From Xiphias gladius (lineage: Eukaryota > Chordata > Actinopteri > Istiophoriformes > Xiphiidae): a DNA stretch of 64,000 bases. The DNA lies in assembly GCF_016859285.1 (NCBI RefSeq), contig NC_053416.1:18557210-18621209 (forward strand), given 5' to 3'. The position numbers were made by a program, and so were the translations under genes. Within the stretch, counting starts at the first letter, position 1. Every line of letters begins with the position of its first letter. Under the pieces are notes generated by a model that saw nothing but the letters and a program-made list of their open reading frames with translations, was not told the origin of the DNA and made no database searches. Shown in pieces: positions 40,406-54,311 of this stretch.

Positions 40406-42744
40406 AATGAAAATCACCCCAAATTTAAACTTTGTGCCCAATGGATAAACAGTAGTTTACTGTCCCGCCTTTGCAGGCAGGCATATCCCTCGCAGAGCTA
40501 TGGTTGAATCAGACCAGGCAATTTGTTTCTCCCCCACATTTGCCTCTTACCATATCTGCAGGTAGGAAAAGGACCCCTAATATGCTGACTTAACATTTTT
40601 CTGTGCAGTGCAGTTCTATGCAACACCATCACAAACTGCATCCAAAATCACTGTAGATTAGTCATCTACCGTCTCACAACTTTAACTAAATTTTACAAAG
40701 TTAATATTTGTTGCAGTGCTGTTCCATCAACTCTTTCTCCTAACTAAGAGAGCCTTAAGAACCATCATATGGACAATTTTCTAACTTAATAGTGGGTGTA
40801 TTTTAGCTATAAAACTGACATTTATGTAATACATAAGATAGCAATAATGAGCGTCATACCTTCTTCTAGAACAGGTGTGCATATCGGTGTCCCATAAGTA
40901 GCTTTATCCATTGCCCACTGAAAAAGGGGGGGGGGTTATTGCACATGCCCCGATACTTGTGTGTATGACCCAGCATTATACCACTATTTTATGTTGTAGA
41001 GGGGCTCTCTTGCACTTAAGCCTCTTCACAGCAGTAGACCAGTGCTCCCAGAGCTGGACAGTGTGCACGAGAAAGAGTCAGGGCTACTATACCAGGATGG
41101 ACCTCAGAGAGGGATCCCTACCTCTTTTGCTTTAGACTTGACTTGAGACACAAGCAAAATGACCCAGAGACCCTCAACTACATTATTAATGCACTGCATC
41201 TTCTTTCATTATGTCATGTTATTACCGGGATCCCAGATCCCACCCGTTAACAGGCAGTTTACCTCTGTCAAAGAGTTCAAGTTAAGGAGCAGAGGCAGGT
41301 GCCCATTTGAATAGCTTCAGTTTAAGTCTGCTTTACATTTCAATGAGGGGTTTGACCTTGTGCCTTTGTTGAATGCAGAGTAGATGCACACATCATTACA
41401 GCTAATAATGTCTAGGCCTTAAAGGGGAACAAACACTGTTTCCTTCAATGCAATGTTTTTCTTCCAAACACAGTGTATGTTTCATTAAAGCTGCATTAAT
41501 TATATTACTGGCCAGGAGGAGGCAGAAAAAAATCAAAATGAACTGAGAGATTATACAGAGATGCACCATATCTCCAGCTTCTAAAGTTGGTATAGCTAAC
41601 ATTTTGGCAAACAATTGCCTGCTTTCACATCCATCAGACATGGGGCAATGTTAGCATTCTTTTTTGCGTCATGTTTCCTGGCCGTTAATGAGAACAACTT
41701 TTAGACGACCATTTAGAAAATGTACATGCCTCAAAACAGAAACAATTAGCTAATATTGGCTAAAAAGCGTTACAGACCTGCAGTGTTTGAAGTTAATTCT
41801 CCATAACTTTGGCACTATTGTTATCCTCTTTTAAACAGTCATTAAATTGAATGGTAATATCAATAAGGTTTATGCTTATTAATTAAAAACACAAACACAT
41901 TGAATACACGCTCATAAAACACGTGCTAAGTCAGTTTAATTAGGAAATTTTGAGTTGTTTTATTGTTTTGAAAGTTTTAAGACCTCCAGTGTTTTACATT
42001 AGGTAGTGGACTCCTTGCAGGTAGATTTTTAATTTTTATTAATTAATTTATTTATTTTTAATTGTATGACACTACGAAACATTATATTTTACTGTTCTCT
42101 GCAGTCAGCTATAAATGCGTATTATGTCAACCTTGTGATTGTATATCTTTGTGCAGTTTTAAGTTGATAACGAGGCAAATAAAACCGACCTGCTCAGCAA
42201 AACATTGCTCCACAGTGCCAGTTGTGGTGAGAAACTCCATAGTGTACCTTTTTAAGTTTGTACATACCTACTGTATAATGACCACAATAGCAAGTTAGCT
42301 CAGTGTTCTTCTCACTGCAATTCTGTACTGTAATTCATTAAAAAGATTAATAAATAAAAATTAATTAATCAAATGATTGGGCCCTGAACTGATTCACCAC
42401 TGAGCTTAAGAATGTGTATGTGAATGATTCCAGTGCAAAAAGTTGATTTTAGGGTCAGATAAGATCAGTCTGTCAAATGACTATTCAATCGTTCCCCGTC
42501 CGGCTCTGCACAGCTGGCTCCGCCACTGCCACCGCCACCCTAACACCGTCACCATTTATGTTCTGAATTCCACTTTTAACAATACACGCTGCCCTCTGGC
42601 AAGACTCGCATATTAATACACTTGCTGCCACATAAGTGGTCTATGTGAAGGTAATATTGACTAAAGCGAAAACGAGCAGCAGAGTGCCCCCAGGGAGCAA
42701 TGTGTCCTTGATGCCAGGATATCTACAGTATAATCTGTTTTCTA

Positions 42745-42812
<68 letters not shown>

Positions 42813-45800
42813 ATGGACACATTGTGTTGCATTTGCAAACCAAACTCAAAGTGTCTACAACAGCCACTCTCTTTGAGGATATAAGGAGTGAAAAAACTTA
42901 AAGCAGTTTCTTTTCTTTGTCTCTGAAAGCAAAGATGAAGAGTGAGAACATCGTTATTGCTATGTCAAGATAGGCTGCATATAAGATCAGATAGGATTTG
43001 CCCTTATTCTCATCACTTTTTTATTCTGAGTTGGAGAAACGAGGACATGCTTATGTAAGGTTGTCACCATGTCACCAGTAAAAATGTAATTCAGTCACTA
43101 TACCTCTTCCATTACATATACAGCACAGGGCCGCTTCCTTTCCCCTTAACTGTGCTGTTATTCTTGCCATCTAGCCTTATCATTATACCTGACAAATACA
43201 GTAAGTTGTAAAATCAGTGTTCTACTTGAGGGAAAATGTTAAAAATGTTATGTAAATGTGTGTTTACAATTAGAAAGTGTGAATCTTTTACTGTGTCTGT
43301 GTTTCCACTTGTGGTATATTTATTAAAAATGTTCGAAATTAGTTTTTTTAAGGACTGATCATTAAATACCTTGCCAAGGGGCATTTGTGCTGACATGCAC
43401 AATCTGTGCAATTATGTACCAGTTTATTTAAATATGTTGTCAGTTTTCTGGCTCTTTACTTGATCACCTGACTTAATCCCTCACTTGGAGGATACTGTTG
43501 GGGTCTGACTTGTTAATTAACTTCAGCAACAGCAAACATTAGCTTGGGGTTATCCCTTTATATGCAGAACAGCTTCACTCCTCTTTGGACGAAGTTGTCA
43601 GCTGTACGTAGTACGAAATTTGATATGTGGGAGTAATCAGGAAGGAAAGCCTCCATATCTTTTAGCATGGCTCTTCAACTGGTGGCTGATTCTAACCATT
43701 CATTCTGTTGGTTGAGGATTTATATTTTTCGGCTGTCAGAACCAAAAATTTGGTGAAAACTACCAAGTCCTGACCTGATGTGTTCACTCTTTTATGTTGT
43801 GCCATGTGTTTGTGGGCCTGCTCTGATTGTCATTTATTGGTTAATTGTTTATTGACAAAGTTTTTCTTCACCTTATCCTCTATTACAGTGCAATCTATGA
43901 TATGCGTCAAAATATCTGTGTTTGCATTGTAATATTAGATATTGTAAGATAAAAGTGTGTTAGCGGAAAAGAATATACATGTAATCGCACTTTTGATTGA
44001 GATCTGCCTCAGATAGCAGCTAGTACAGCTCCGCAAGCAATTTAAGAGCAATGATGAATGATACATTGATGAAATGCATTAAAGAAATGCAAGAGTTTGA
44101 ATACACTTTGCCAACAGACAAACTCAACTATTCAATGATGCAGGATGCCACGGCTAATCAAGCATCCAGTCTGTCTTCCTTACATTTTTCTAATGGAAGT
44201 GATAGGGGAAAAATCCACAGTCCTTGCTCTGCATAACAGTTTATTTGAAGCTAATATGAGGTTTCAGCAGTCTGAGTTAGTCAGATTAGGTGGGTATCAT
44301 CCAAAGTTACGGTCTTTTGAGTAAAGTATTCCCTCTTTATATTTCTACAGTGTTTCTGTGCTGAGGGATGATACTAAAAAGTGAAAATTTCCAACTAAAA
44401 AGACTGTAACTTTGGAAGATATTCACTTGATTTTTCACTTGATTTGTCTAACTCAGACTGCTAAACTCTCATATAACTTTCAGCTAAAGTTTTGGACTGC
44501 ATTTTTGTACAGAACAAGGTCTGTGGATTTTGTCCCCATCATTTAACATTGGAATGGCATTAGGAAGGAATCTCTTTTTGGCCACTATGAAAAGGACGAA
44601 TGATTACAGCCAGAAAAATCTGTTTCAGTGTACATATGGGCATCTGACTATTGTTCTTAGACAAAAATGAAAAAATGTAAACCTATCCTTTGCTGCAGAA
44701 TAACCCTCATGGTTATGAGTAAACTTTGAACTTAGTGCTTAGTTTTTTTTATCAATTAATTATTTTAGTTGATTTACAGAACTTGGTGTATGTGTGTACA
44801 TATATGTATTTTAGTGTGAATTTAAACCAATGTATTGTTCTAAATAGCACATAAATTCAGGATTAGTGTATCCACAGCTGAACATGTCCCCACTGTTGCA
44901 CTGATATCCGCTTCCTTTTCTCTGAATGAGCAACATGATGACTCAGGATGCCTACTCTTGGCTTGTATTTCAGATATCTATTTACAACCCCAACTGGGCG
45001 AACATATAAAAACTGTTGAATCATTTGCCGTGGCAATCAATAAATTTAATAAGTGGATTAATAAATATTTTGAATATAATCTACAATATGTATTCCCAAA
45101 TGAGGCACAGTATAATTGGTTTAGCTGTCACACCAATCTGGATCTCTTTGTCATTATCTGGAAGCTCTACTAACTAACCTTGTAATTAACCTTTAAACCT
45201 AACATTGGTGAAAACTGGTAAAAACTAGAAGCACTGTCAAATAAGTACAGTGTTCTGACAAATTCAAACTTTACTCAAATGTCAGTACAATTAAGTACTT
45301 TGTTTTTTGGTTTTTTTAACAATCTTTTTTTTTAAAAAAAAAGATTTGTTCTTCATACTTTAGGGGTAAGGAAATTTCTTTCTACAATATTAATATTTTA
45401 GGACATGGCCTTTTAGAGGGTGATTGGCCAGAGACAGAGCTGTTTTTGGCAAAACAACAATAGAACATTTGGAGTCAGTTGCCAAGCAGCACAGCAGGTT
45501 TTGATTTATGATGATGTCTTCCTGCTGGCAGCTTGTTGCAATTAGGGATGTGGTTGAAGGCTTTGGCAGTCTAGCAGTGATATATTTTCTTTTCTAAATC
45601 AGTAATGTAATTCCTCTGTTTTTTGTTTGCCAGAATCCTGGTGATACATTTCCTCTCACTTGTGTTTCATACGTGACTTTGCTCTCGCCTCTCCTCACTC
45701 AGCCTTCTTTTTCTTCTCTCAGCGATGATGTCATCGTCATGTTAGCATATCTCTTCCCCTCTTTTTTTTTTTTTCTCTGCCAGTTGCAGTCTCTTCTCTT

Positions 45801-48800
45801 CATATCCCTTTGACTTTCCTCAACACAATGCTAAGCTCCTGCTTTCAAGACATGCCACATTTCTGACAAGTGCAGGTGACAGTGTTCATGGGTTAGTTAT
45901 ATTTGGACAAAGGACATGCAGTAAGCCTGCTTTTGATTCCTGAATTCAGGTCAGCAGAAGGAAAGCTATGGAGACAAAACAAATTTGTCAATGGAACTGT
46001 CAATCACACAGTCAGCTGTGTATTATTTGTCCAAAAAGCCTAGTGACTGCTGTGGTGGTATCAGACTCTTGATTCTAGTTTGAAACGCACAGATGATCCT
46101 GAACCTGTACAGATAGGAAATATTTTCTAACAATTGACATCAGAGGTAACACCAGAAATACGCTTTACTTACTGATGCTATTATGGTATTCTTGATTTTT
46201 CACTCAGTGCCAGTCCCATCTGAGATTTTTAAATAAAAAATGTTATCTGTGCCATTGATTAGAAAAAGAAGTGTACTCATTTTCATCCACAAAAGCTAAT
46301 TGTCTGCCATATCAATTAGGGCTGCTACTAACAATGTTTTTCATTATAGATTAGTGAGTCAATTATTTTTAGATTAATCAATTAATCAGTAAGTCTATGA
46401 AATGCCAAAAAATAGTTCTCTCACAAGTACTAGGAGCCAAAAGTGACATCTTTACATTTATCAAGTATCAGTAATGAAAATAAAGGTTAGTTGCAGCCCT
46501 AGCATGAACCACAACGTGTCTGCTATTTTGCTTGATTAAACAGCTATAATGATTAATCAATTATCGAAACTCTTACAGATAAATTTTCTATTGACTTCCA
46601 GCTCCAATAGCCCTACAGGTTGGAATTTTATTTACTTTTCTCATTTCAAAGAATTGGTTCTGGTTTCAAAAAGACTTGCCATTATCAATGCTAAAGGTGT
46701 TCTTTAATTGTTCAAATTTTAACAAAAGGCTTGAAATTATTAAGACTCTCTAGTTCTAAGGTCTCAAAATAGCTAATAATGTTTGAAACGTTCAATCGTA
46801 TGTTTTCTCCAGCAGTGGATTTTTCACACTGTAGGATGGGTTCTGGAACAATGACAGTAGTAATTGGGCTAAAGGGATTATGCTTCAAAAGAAGTGGGCA
46901 TGGTACATTTTAAAGATGTTTTAATAATCAAAGGTGCAGTGTAAGTGCTTTGATTTCCAAATGTTTTGATTAATGATGTTAAGTTATCAAAACCTTTTGC
47001 AAATGAACATAATTGCATGTGGCTGTAGTCTTGTTTTTGTATGTCTCTTTGGCAGGTGTGTGGTGCAGTCAGGTGGTGGTACCTCAGAGGGTGAATGCTG
47101 TGCTGGGGAAGAATGTGACATTGGAGTGTAGGGTGGAGGTGGGCACAAACCTTACTCTTACTCAGAGTTCCTGGGAGCGCCGTCTACCCTCAGGCTCTGT
47201 CACAGTGGCTGTCTACAACCCACGGTTTGGCATCTCCATCCCTCCAGAGTTTGGCCACCGCTTGTATTTTCGCTCCCCCTCCTCTCATGATGCCACCATC
47301 ATACTGGAAAATGTGGGCTTTGCTGACGTCGGGATCTATACCTGTAAGGTCGCTACATTTCCTCTGGGAAACACTCAAGCCTCCACTACTGTCAGTGTGC
47401 TTGGTAAGTATGTATATTTATGTATTGAATATTTATCCAAATATATATCAAATGTAAAAATTACACAAATGACTGTAAATTGAATATCTTTGGGGTTTGG
47501 ACTGTTGCTCGGAAGAAACTAAATATTTGAAGACCTCACTTTTGGTCTGGGAAATTGTGATTTGCATTTTTTACTGTTTTCTGATATTTTATAAACCAAT
47601 TTGTTTAATAAAGAAAATAAGTGACAGATTAATTGATAATAGAAATAAAAGTAGCACCCCTAATGCCAAGTTGTGGATACTGAAACTGATTTTTTTTCTT
47701 GTAAAAGGATTTTAGCAGATCTGGGTCAGGCAGTGCTTGCTATTAGTTGCCAGATTGTTTGGGTGGGACAATTCTTTCAAATCAACGTCAAAGTATTGGT
47801 AACAATATTTTTTCAGATATCATATCAAGATATAGTAAATGTATGCAAAATCACATATAAAATAAAAATAAAATAATCAGTGGGTTAAAATAGAGAGAAA
47901 ATTCCAGAGGCAGTAGAGAGAGAACAATGAGTTTTACAGCATCAAGAAACATTGTTTGTTAGTTAGTCAGTGTCCAGTGTTAGCCCTTGTTTTAAAAGGA
48001 CCTGTTGATCACTTTGGGAGCACTACTAAGTTCCAATCCTGTTTCTTCAATTTTGCTGAAGGGATTACCCTTTTTGTGTACATTTGGATCACAGGTTGTT
48101 GCTGATGGCTCACAAACACAGTGCATATGTGTATACTTATTCAGTCTGTTCACAGAACTGGGTGGCTAGAGCTGTTAATGATGGGCTCAATGTAATGTGA
48201 ACCTTTCAAAGACTGCAGTTAACTAAGTTAAAATAACCTCAGAAGGGTCTTGAAATTCTCATGTATCCCCCCCCTTTTGTTTACTCACTCTCTGAATCAC
48301 AGTGGAGCCAAAGGTCTACGTGTCTGCAGGTTCAACTGCCTTGATCGATGGTGGCAATGAAACTGTGGTGGCCACCTGTATTGCTGAGCGGGCTCGGCCT
48401 CCTGCTGAGGTGTCCTGGGAGTCTAACCTTTTTGGCCAGTCAGAAGTGCAGCTATTCGACGAAGTCAACGGCACCACCAGCACACAAGTGCGCTACCTCT
48501 GGCACCCCACACGCCACATCCAAGGCCACACGCTCACCTGTGTGGTCCGCCACCCAGCTCTGCAGAGTGACTTCAGGATCCCCTACCAGCTCAATGTGCA
48601 GTGTGGGTGCCTTTTTATAAGTGGTTATGTGGGGTAACATATAAACAGCTGAAATAGAGCCTTATAGTAAATACATTGATTAATATTGAATAATAAGATA
48701 TAGTCAGTTTTAAAAAAGTGTTGATACATTTATTAGACTGATTGGAGTGAATGGAGTGGATTGAGGTCCACGCCTAGCTGTTATTTGATGAAATAAAATA

Positions 48801-51800
48801 GAACAGCTATTTCCTTGCTCCCTTCTTTTTTTTTTTATGTCCTTAAACGTTTAAACATTGTATTTAGCAGAAAGAACAGGAAGAAGTCTTAAAAGTAAAG
48901 GTATTTGATTTCCAACAGCAGACAATTGATAATCCTCTCCCTTGTCAGTGTTCCCATTTGATTTATTTGAAGCATGTCAACAACAATTCACTTTAGAGAC
49001 AGCTGAATTGACAGTGATGAAATGTGGCTAGATGTAAAAGACTAGCCACACAGGCTCCTTACAGGTGTTAATTATGGTTTAAGAAAGGGTGTCCTTGGTG
49101 TCTTCCTCAGTTTTTCTTTTGGGGCATTTTTGAGGCTTTTCTATGTCGCTACATGGTCATGTGAACCCCTAAACTGTCAAAAGTGAACATGTTTTCCATT
49201 AAGCCCCTATAGATGTTACAGTCCATATGTGTACATTATGGGGTGCAAATGGTCTTTTTGTACAGGCTACAAATTGACAGGTGGAAGGGGTAAAATGACA
49301 ACTTGAAAATCTTTTTTGTTTAAGAGATAGATTTAACTTTTGTCTGACGTACTGTTTTTGAAGGATTTTATGTTCATTCAATATATGGCACATATCCAAA
49401 CGTATAGCAAAGATTTAGCCACGGAACAATACCCTGCATTCTGTAGTGGTAGTTTTCCAAAAACAAATGGTAACTAACAATGGTAACTAACAGAGGAGCT
49501 ATTAATATGTTTGGCTGCGAAAACCCAATCGTAACTTGGCAGTGAAGAGTACAGGAGAACAGTATTGTTGACCTGGTTTGAAATTGTGCAAACCATCATA
49601 AGTAATGACTGTTTGCTTGTCTGTAGACTGTACTGTGTTTTATTTAATTTTTATAAATTACCAAACACCTTAGTGCATATTTGGATGACACAGGCCCCTT
49701 GTCTCTAGGCCATGACCAACCTGAGACGCGATATCATGCTGCACCTAAACTAGGCAAAGGGTCATCTTGTTGGTTTGTTTGTTGATGTAAAGCACAGAGT
49801 CTCTGCATGAACAATCAGTACTGTGTAACGGCAGAAATATTTTTATGTATGAAAATTTCCCTTGGTGTGCACCAGGTTATGACCTTGTTACGGTAGTAGA
49901 CTGTGGTAAAAGAATTACCTGTCAGTCTGTGCAGTTGAACAGTTTTCTAAGGTCGTTTGTTAGGTTTCTGGTTAGGTTGTAGTGATTTCTCAGTATTTGT
50001 TTTTTTTGTCTTTCTGTAGTTGCTCCTGATATCTCAGTTGTGGGCTTTGATGGAGACTGGTATGTTGGTCGGGAAAATGTTCAAATGACGTGCAAAGCCA
50101 ATGCGAACCCACCAGCTCATCACTTCAGATGGATCAGGTGTGTATATCTGTGTAGATGACATTTTCCTTTTCTCGAATGAGTTTTTACAGGCTACTGAAG
50201 GCTAAATAGTAGATTAGCAACTGAAGAGTCATTTTAGTTTTACTTTTAAAACCTTCAAGTAATTGTTTCAAGTTATCATTTATCATAAATTTCAAATAAA
50301 ATGTCACGTGCATAATAAGACATTTGTTGTAGGTGTGTCTTGGTGTGTCTTAAATTTTGTGTCCCTTGTATATCACAGGTTGGACAGTGAAATGCCAGAA
50401 GGGGTGGAAATATTGAACAGCACTTTGCTCTTCCTGCGTCCCCTCCAGCGGAATGACTCTGGAGTTTACAGGTGTGAGGTTGCCAATGACATCAACCTCC
50501 GCAGTCGGGATGTGCGCATTCTCATACAAGGTGAGCGGGTGTATACACACCAGAACACAGCTGACTCCTATTGCCTTCTCTTCCCATAGGAAGCACTGTG
50601 CGTGTATGCACGTCATGAAGGGTATCACTGCCTGTGACATTGTCCTTCAAGCTGAAATGTGACACTGTTTCACTCTGGCCCATTCTGTACATACTGTGTA
50701 CATACTGACAGTCTATATAGCAGTCACCCATGGTCCAGTATGTTGGCACTGATAATATTAGGTTTAGTCTTTAATTGCACGCTGATTAGCCTTGATTAAC
50801 ATTAGGTCTCCAGATGTTCAAACGGGAAGTTCCTGAGTCAAACAGCTGCAAATATTTAAAGCCTCTTCAGACCACAGTACACTGCCTCTGCTCTGTCCTC
50901 TTGGCTTGGCATCTAAGTGTGTCCTGTCTCTCTGTTGTGTATTATGAGCATGTTCTTCTGGTTTCATAAATGTCTTGTCTGTGGAAACTCTCCCTGAATG
51001 ATGTTCTGATTATGATGTGATTTTCTATTACATCTCTCTCGCTTCCTTTCTGTCTTTCTTTTACTTCTGCATGTGTCATGCAGTATAGGCAAAACCCTGC
51101 AGCCTGACTGTGAAATGATGTCCCAGATTCATAAAACATTAACTAGTTCTTTTCAACTTCTATTTATTATTTATCATCCATATTTCATTTTCCTTGGGGA
51201 GGACCTGTATTGGTGTGCATAAGCTTACACGCTTTGGTGTACCCTTGGTTGTGTGTGTTGCTGTGGGTGTGCTCACATATGTCAGTTCACTGTCTCTGCA
51301 TGGCTTTAGATGATTGATATACTGATACTACAAACCATTGGGTTCATGTTTCTCATCTCTCAGATGTGAATCCTTTCCTCACATCTGGCGTGGTACTGAG
51401 GTTAAAGTGGCAGAGCAATTTAGCAGCACCATTAAAGCTTTTACACTTAGATTGTCTCCATTACTTTAGCTCCGATTATGGCTTTTTAGCTTTTCGTTTT
51501 TCTTTTTTTTTGCGGGCATCACCCCTAATAAAGCTCACATTAGGGTTGGTGCTCTTATTGTGGCATAGTGAAATAGTGGCAATGCATCATTATAATTGTA
51601 AAATACTGTCTTGCATATTCTTATGCAATTGAAGCATGCAGTACACAAAATAATTTGGTTATGCAGTCCTATTGGTAACAACAACATAATCAGGAAATTA
51701 AGGGATATCCCTGTTATCATTTCTTGTGTTGTGGTTTTTTTTTTTTTTTTTTGTTTTTTTAGTCCCATCATTAATTCACCACAGTAAGTCAGACATTTGC

Positions 51801-54311
51801 TCTCTACATGCAGTAATAACACTGTGACCTTAGTTTATATTTTCATTCAACCCATTGCTACTTTTTGAGGCTGTTGTATGTTGCATTCAGTTTAAAAAAT
51901 TACAGAATTTGAATGTAGTTGAATCAAAACCTCTATGAGTCTGTGTCAACAACAAATAAAACTGCACTGACATTCACAAAGGTATTTTTAATCATGATTG
52001 TTGTGCTGGATCTTAGTACAGTGCGCAGGGGTTTCTAGTCTTCTGGTCGCCCGATGAGCATATATATGAATGCTAATATGTTTTGATCCACTTCCCTTTT
52101 TATTTGTTCTATACATGTCAAATTATGAATGATGGAATGAATTACTCACCTGTTACAAAGCTAAGTAACAGGTGAGTAGTTCACGGTGGTCGGAAACATC
52201 CCTGGCCATCACTACAATACACTCTATGAAACTGATTGGACATAAAACTAACTGGGTGGCAAAGTCACCTACTGAGCCAAGTAATCCTAAAAAATATTGT
52301 ATGCTACCAAGGGGAATACTCTCCTAGCTACCAGATGAAACAGGAAAATTAACAACAAGCCAAGAATTGTGCACTTATAACCAGGCTCCAGTGTGTGTGA
52401 TGAGACTAGTAGGGAAGCCAACAGCAAATGCACAGCTTCACAGAACTATTACTGACCTGGAGATATGACCTACTTGAGCAATTGTGGCATTGGAAACACT
52501 GGCATACATCGCCTAGGTTACAAGTGGCTTTGTTTAAGTAATTGGATGAACAGGTGCAAAGCACTGCCTTCAGCACCCAGCAGAAATACAAGAAAATTTC
52601 ATTTAAAGGATTTAAAGACTGTTTTTTGTTGTGCCCCCCACGTTAGGTTCCTGTTGTAGGTGCACCCAAATCCATTCACTCAAGTTCTTTAATGTTTTCA
52701 TTTTGTGTACAACATACTCTGTTCGGTCTTTGATTTCTTCTGTGGCCTTTGGTTTGCTTTTGCTTTGCCTCAGAGTCTCCAGAGATATATTTGTCTTCAA
52801 ATGTATTCATACCAAATAAAGAATACTGACATTAAAATGGTGCTTAAATACCTGAAAAACATATGTTAATGCAGAACAAGTCTATAAAAGATTTGTAAAG
52901 ATTTCTTACATGTAAATTGTTAATTTGTTGAACTGAGGACAACATGGCCTGCTTGACTAAAGTGAAAGAATACACATACAATTTGATTAAAGATTTACAG
53001 GGGTAGTGAATACTTGTTTGAGCCATTTCAGAGCTGTAATTACTGTGACTGGTGGCTATCATCTTAGGAGAATATTAGAAACTACTATGTTGTAGTGACA
53101 ATTTGAAAAACGTTGACAGTAATTCGCTGCCGTTTATTTTAATGCAAGGACTGCTGTTCAGACCGTCATGACAAACTTTTTCATTTGTCCATCATCTAAT
53201 ATAACCATTATGTCGACTCATTTAATTAAATTCTAAATTTTTATATTTGACTTACCAATCATTGTTTAATAATGGAAGACTGCACCAACAAGTTCTGAAG
53301 AATTGGCAGAGCAAACCTGAGACTGCTGCTGCAGCATGTACTGCATAGTTTAGTATGTGCGGTAGTTTACACTACCAGTCAAAATTTTTAGAACACCCCC
53401 ATTTTTCCAGTTTTCCATGATTCCTTTTATCAAAATCTTTATTATTTATTTGTTGTGAGACATTACACTATGTTAATTTCAGTAACAACTGGAAAAATGG
53501 AGATGTTCTAAAACTTTTGACCAGTAGTGCAGTTGATGTTTTCGTCAACCTATCCCTTCTTAGTAAAATGCTGATGTAGTTGGCATTGACATTCTCTGCT
53601 TCTCTGTCTGTTCATCTCTCCCTTCCACCCTCTACTCCCCTCTCACCCTCCTTCCCTCCATTAGATCCTCCCACCATGCCTTCCACCATTACTGCTCCTG
53701 TCCTAACTGGCTCTGCCTCCTCCACCTTAGTGGATGATAAGGGCCATGTCCTCCTCAGCTCCCCCACACTTGAAGCCCTACCTGAGAGTAATCTTGGTTC
53801 CATAGTGGGTGGGGCTGTGGGCGGGGCCTTGTTCCTTCTACTGCTGCTGTCTCTGGTTGGTGTGTGTTACCTACGGAAACAGCAGACCTTCCATGAAAAC
53901 TACTACACCAAGCAGTACCTGGCCCCCAGTGACCTTCAGAAAGCCCCCACGCAGCATGAGCTCCAGCCGACCAAAACTGGCAGCAGCTCCTACCAGCGGG
54001 ACCACGACCGAGAAGAGTGGGGCGACCGCCAGCTGAAACAAGAGCGTGACCGCCGTCACCATAGCAACTATAATGGAGAGGAGTATCCCTCTAATGGCTA
54101 CACTAGGGCAATGAGGGAGAGCAGTCACCACAGCCACCGTAAACACACACAGTATTCTAGTCCACAGCAGGCCAGATATCCTCATTCACGGAAACCACAG
54201 GGAAACGGCTCCTCCTACCTGTCAGATGACTGCTATGATAGTGGGCCCGAGGGGGACTATGTCTCTCACACAGACGGCTCGGTCATCTCGCGCAGGGAGT
54301 GGTACGTTTGA
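39369..54311 (+). CDS. nectin3: Nectin-3 cell adhesion molecule, alpha-type isoform
   Basis: The six exons are 39369..39447, 47056..47403, 48303..48602, 50020..50137, 50379..50530 and 53665..54311. They encode 547 residues (human 549), with all phases matching. The signal peptide is in exon 1 and ends near VWCS (about residue 31). An Ig V domain follows to about residue 143 (cysteines in VTLEC and [22 protein letters not shown] is close to human nectin-3). Then come two C2 domains ([29 protein letters not shown]), a Ser/Thr-rich stalk starting DPPT, and a transmembrane helix at about 378..401. The cytoplasmic tail contains APSDLQK and ends [10 protein letters not shown], the PDZ ligand for afadin. 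Nectin-3 forms heterophilic contacts with nectin-1 and nectin-2 at adherens junctions. The exon 1 ATG is the first after an in-frame stop at 39342. Whether this is the a or b fish paralogue is not decided. Confidence 0.93.
42749..42812. repeat. TG dinucleotide microsatellite followed by GA
   Basis: About 26 TG units up to 42800, then six GA units. It is likely polymorphic, and the open frames through it are artefacts. Confidence 0.95.
44165..44580. repeat. Long palindromic (foldback) element of about 415 bp
   Basis: The left arm contains cttcctta, aaatccacagtccttgctctg, cagcagtctgagttag and atcatccaaagttac. The right arm contains their reverse complements in reversed order (gtaactttggaagat, ctaactcagactgct, cagaacaaggtctgtggatttt, taggaag). 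It looks like a foldback MITE with arms of about 180 bp. I see no coding capacity and no certain target duplication. Confidence 0.7.
46319..46501. mobile_element. Short MITE with AGGGCTGC termini
   Basis: The ends are agggctgctactaac and, inverted, agggctgcaactaac. The inside has the gattaatcaattaatcag-type core of a very common fish repeat. A decayed partial relative follows at about 46,545..46,610. It is probably a non-autonomous hAT-like element; the superfamily is not certain. Confidence 0.65.
52143..52178. repeat. Perfect inverted repeat (14-bp stem, 8-nt loop)
   Basis: tactcacctgttac (52143..52156) pairs perfectly with gtaacaggtgagta (52165..52178). Each arm contains an E-box-like CACCTG/CAGGTG. 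It lies deep in nectin3 intron 5 and has no known function. Confidence 0.7.
53370..53529. mobile_element. Tc1/mariner-type MITE (160 bp)
   Basis: The termini cactaccagtcaaaa...tagaac and, inverted, cactactggtcaaaagtttt...agaac form imperfect terminal inverted repeats of about 25 bp, as in Tc1-derived fish MITEs. It ends only 135 bp before the alpha exon acceptor. Confidence 0.7.

Larger units (their letters stand above)
39448..47055 (+). other. nectin3: nectin3 intron 1 (7.6 kb)
   Basis: This long first intron contains a poly-T run (40,376..40,400), a TG/GA microsatellite (42,749..42,812), a palindromic repeat (44,165..44,580) and a small inverted-repeat MITE (46,319..46,501). No other gene is supported. 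Long first introns of adhesion genes often hold enhancers, but I see no specific site. Confidence 0.7.
50531..53664 (+). other. nectin3: nectin3 intron 5
   Basis: This intron separates the last Ig exon from the alpha transmembrane/tail exon. It contains a poly-T run (about 51,727..51,755), a perfect hairpin (52,143..52,178) and a 160-bp Tc1-type MITE (53,370..53,529). I see no further exon. Confidence 0.65.

Noticed and set aside
42636-42884. Open frames on both strands through the TG microsatellite
   Set aside because: They consist largely of Cys-Val or His-Thr repeats from simple sequence.
47013-47483. Open frame starting [17 protein letters not shown] as a self-contained nectin start
   Set aside because: The hydrophobic start is intron sequence read through. 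A good acceptor at 47055 and the phase-matched signal-peptide exon at 39369 explain the gene better.
53580-53664. ATG at 53580 as start of the nectin3 tail exon
   Set aside because: It lies in the pyrimidine-rich tract before the acceptor at 53664; the DPPT-type start of the exon matches human nectin-3.
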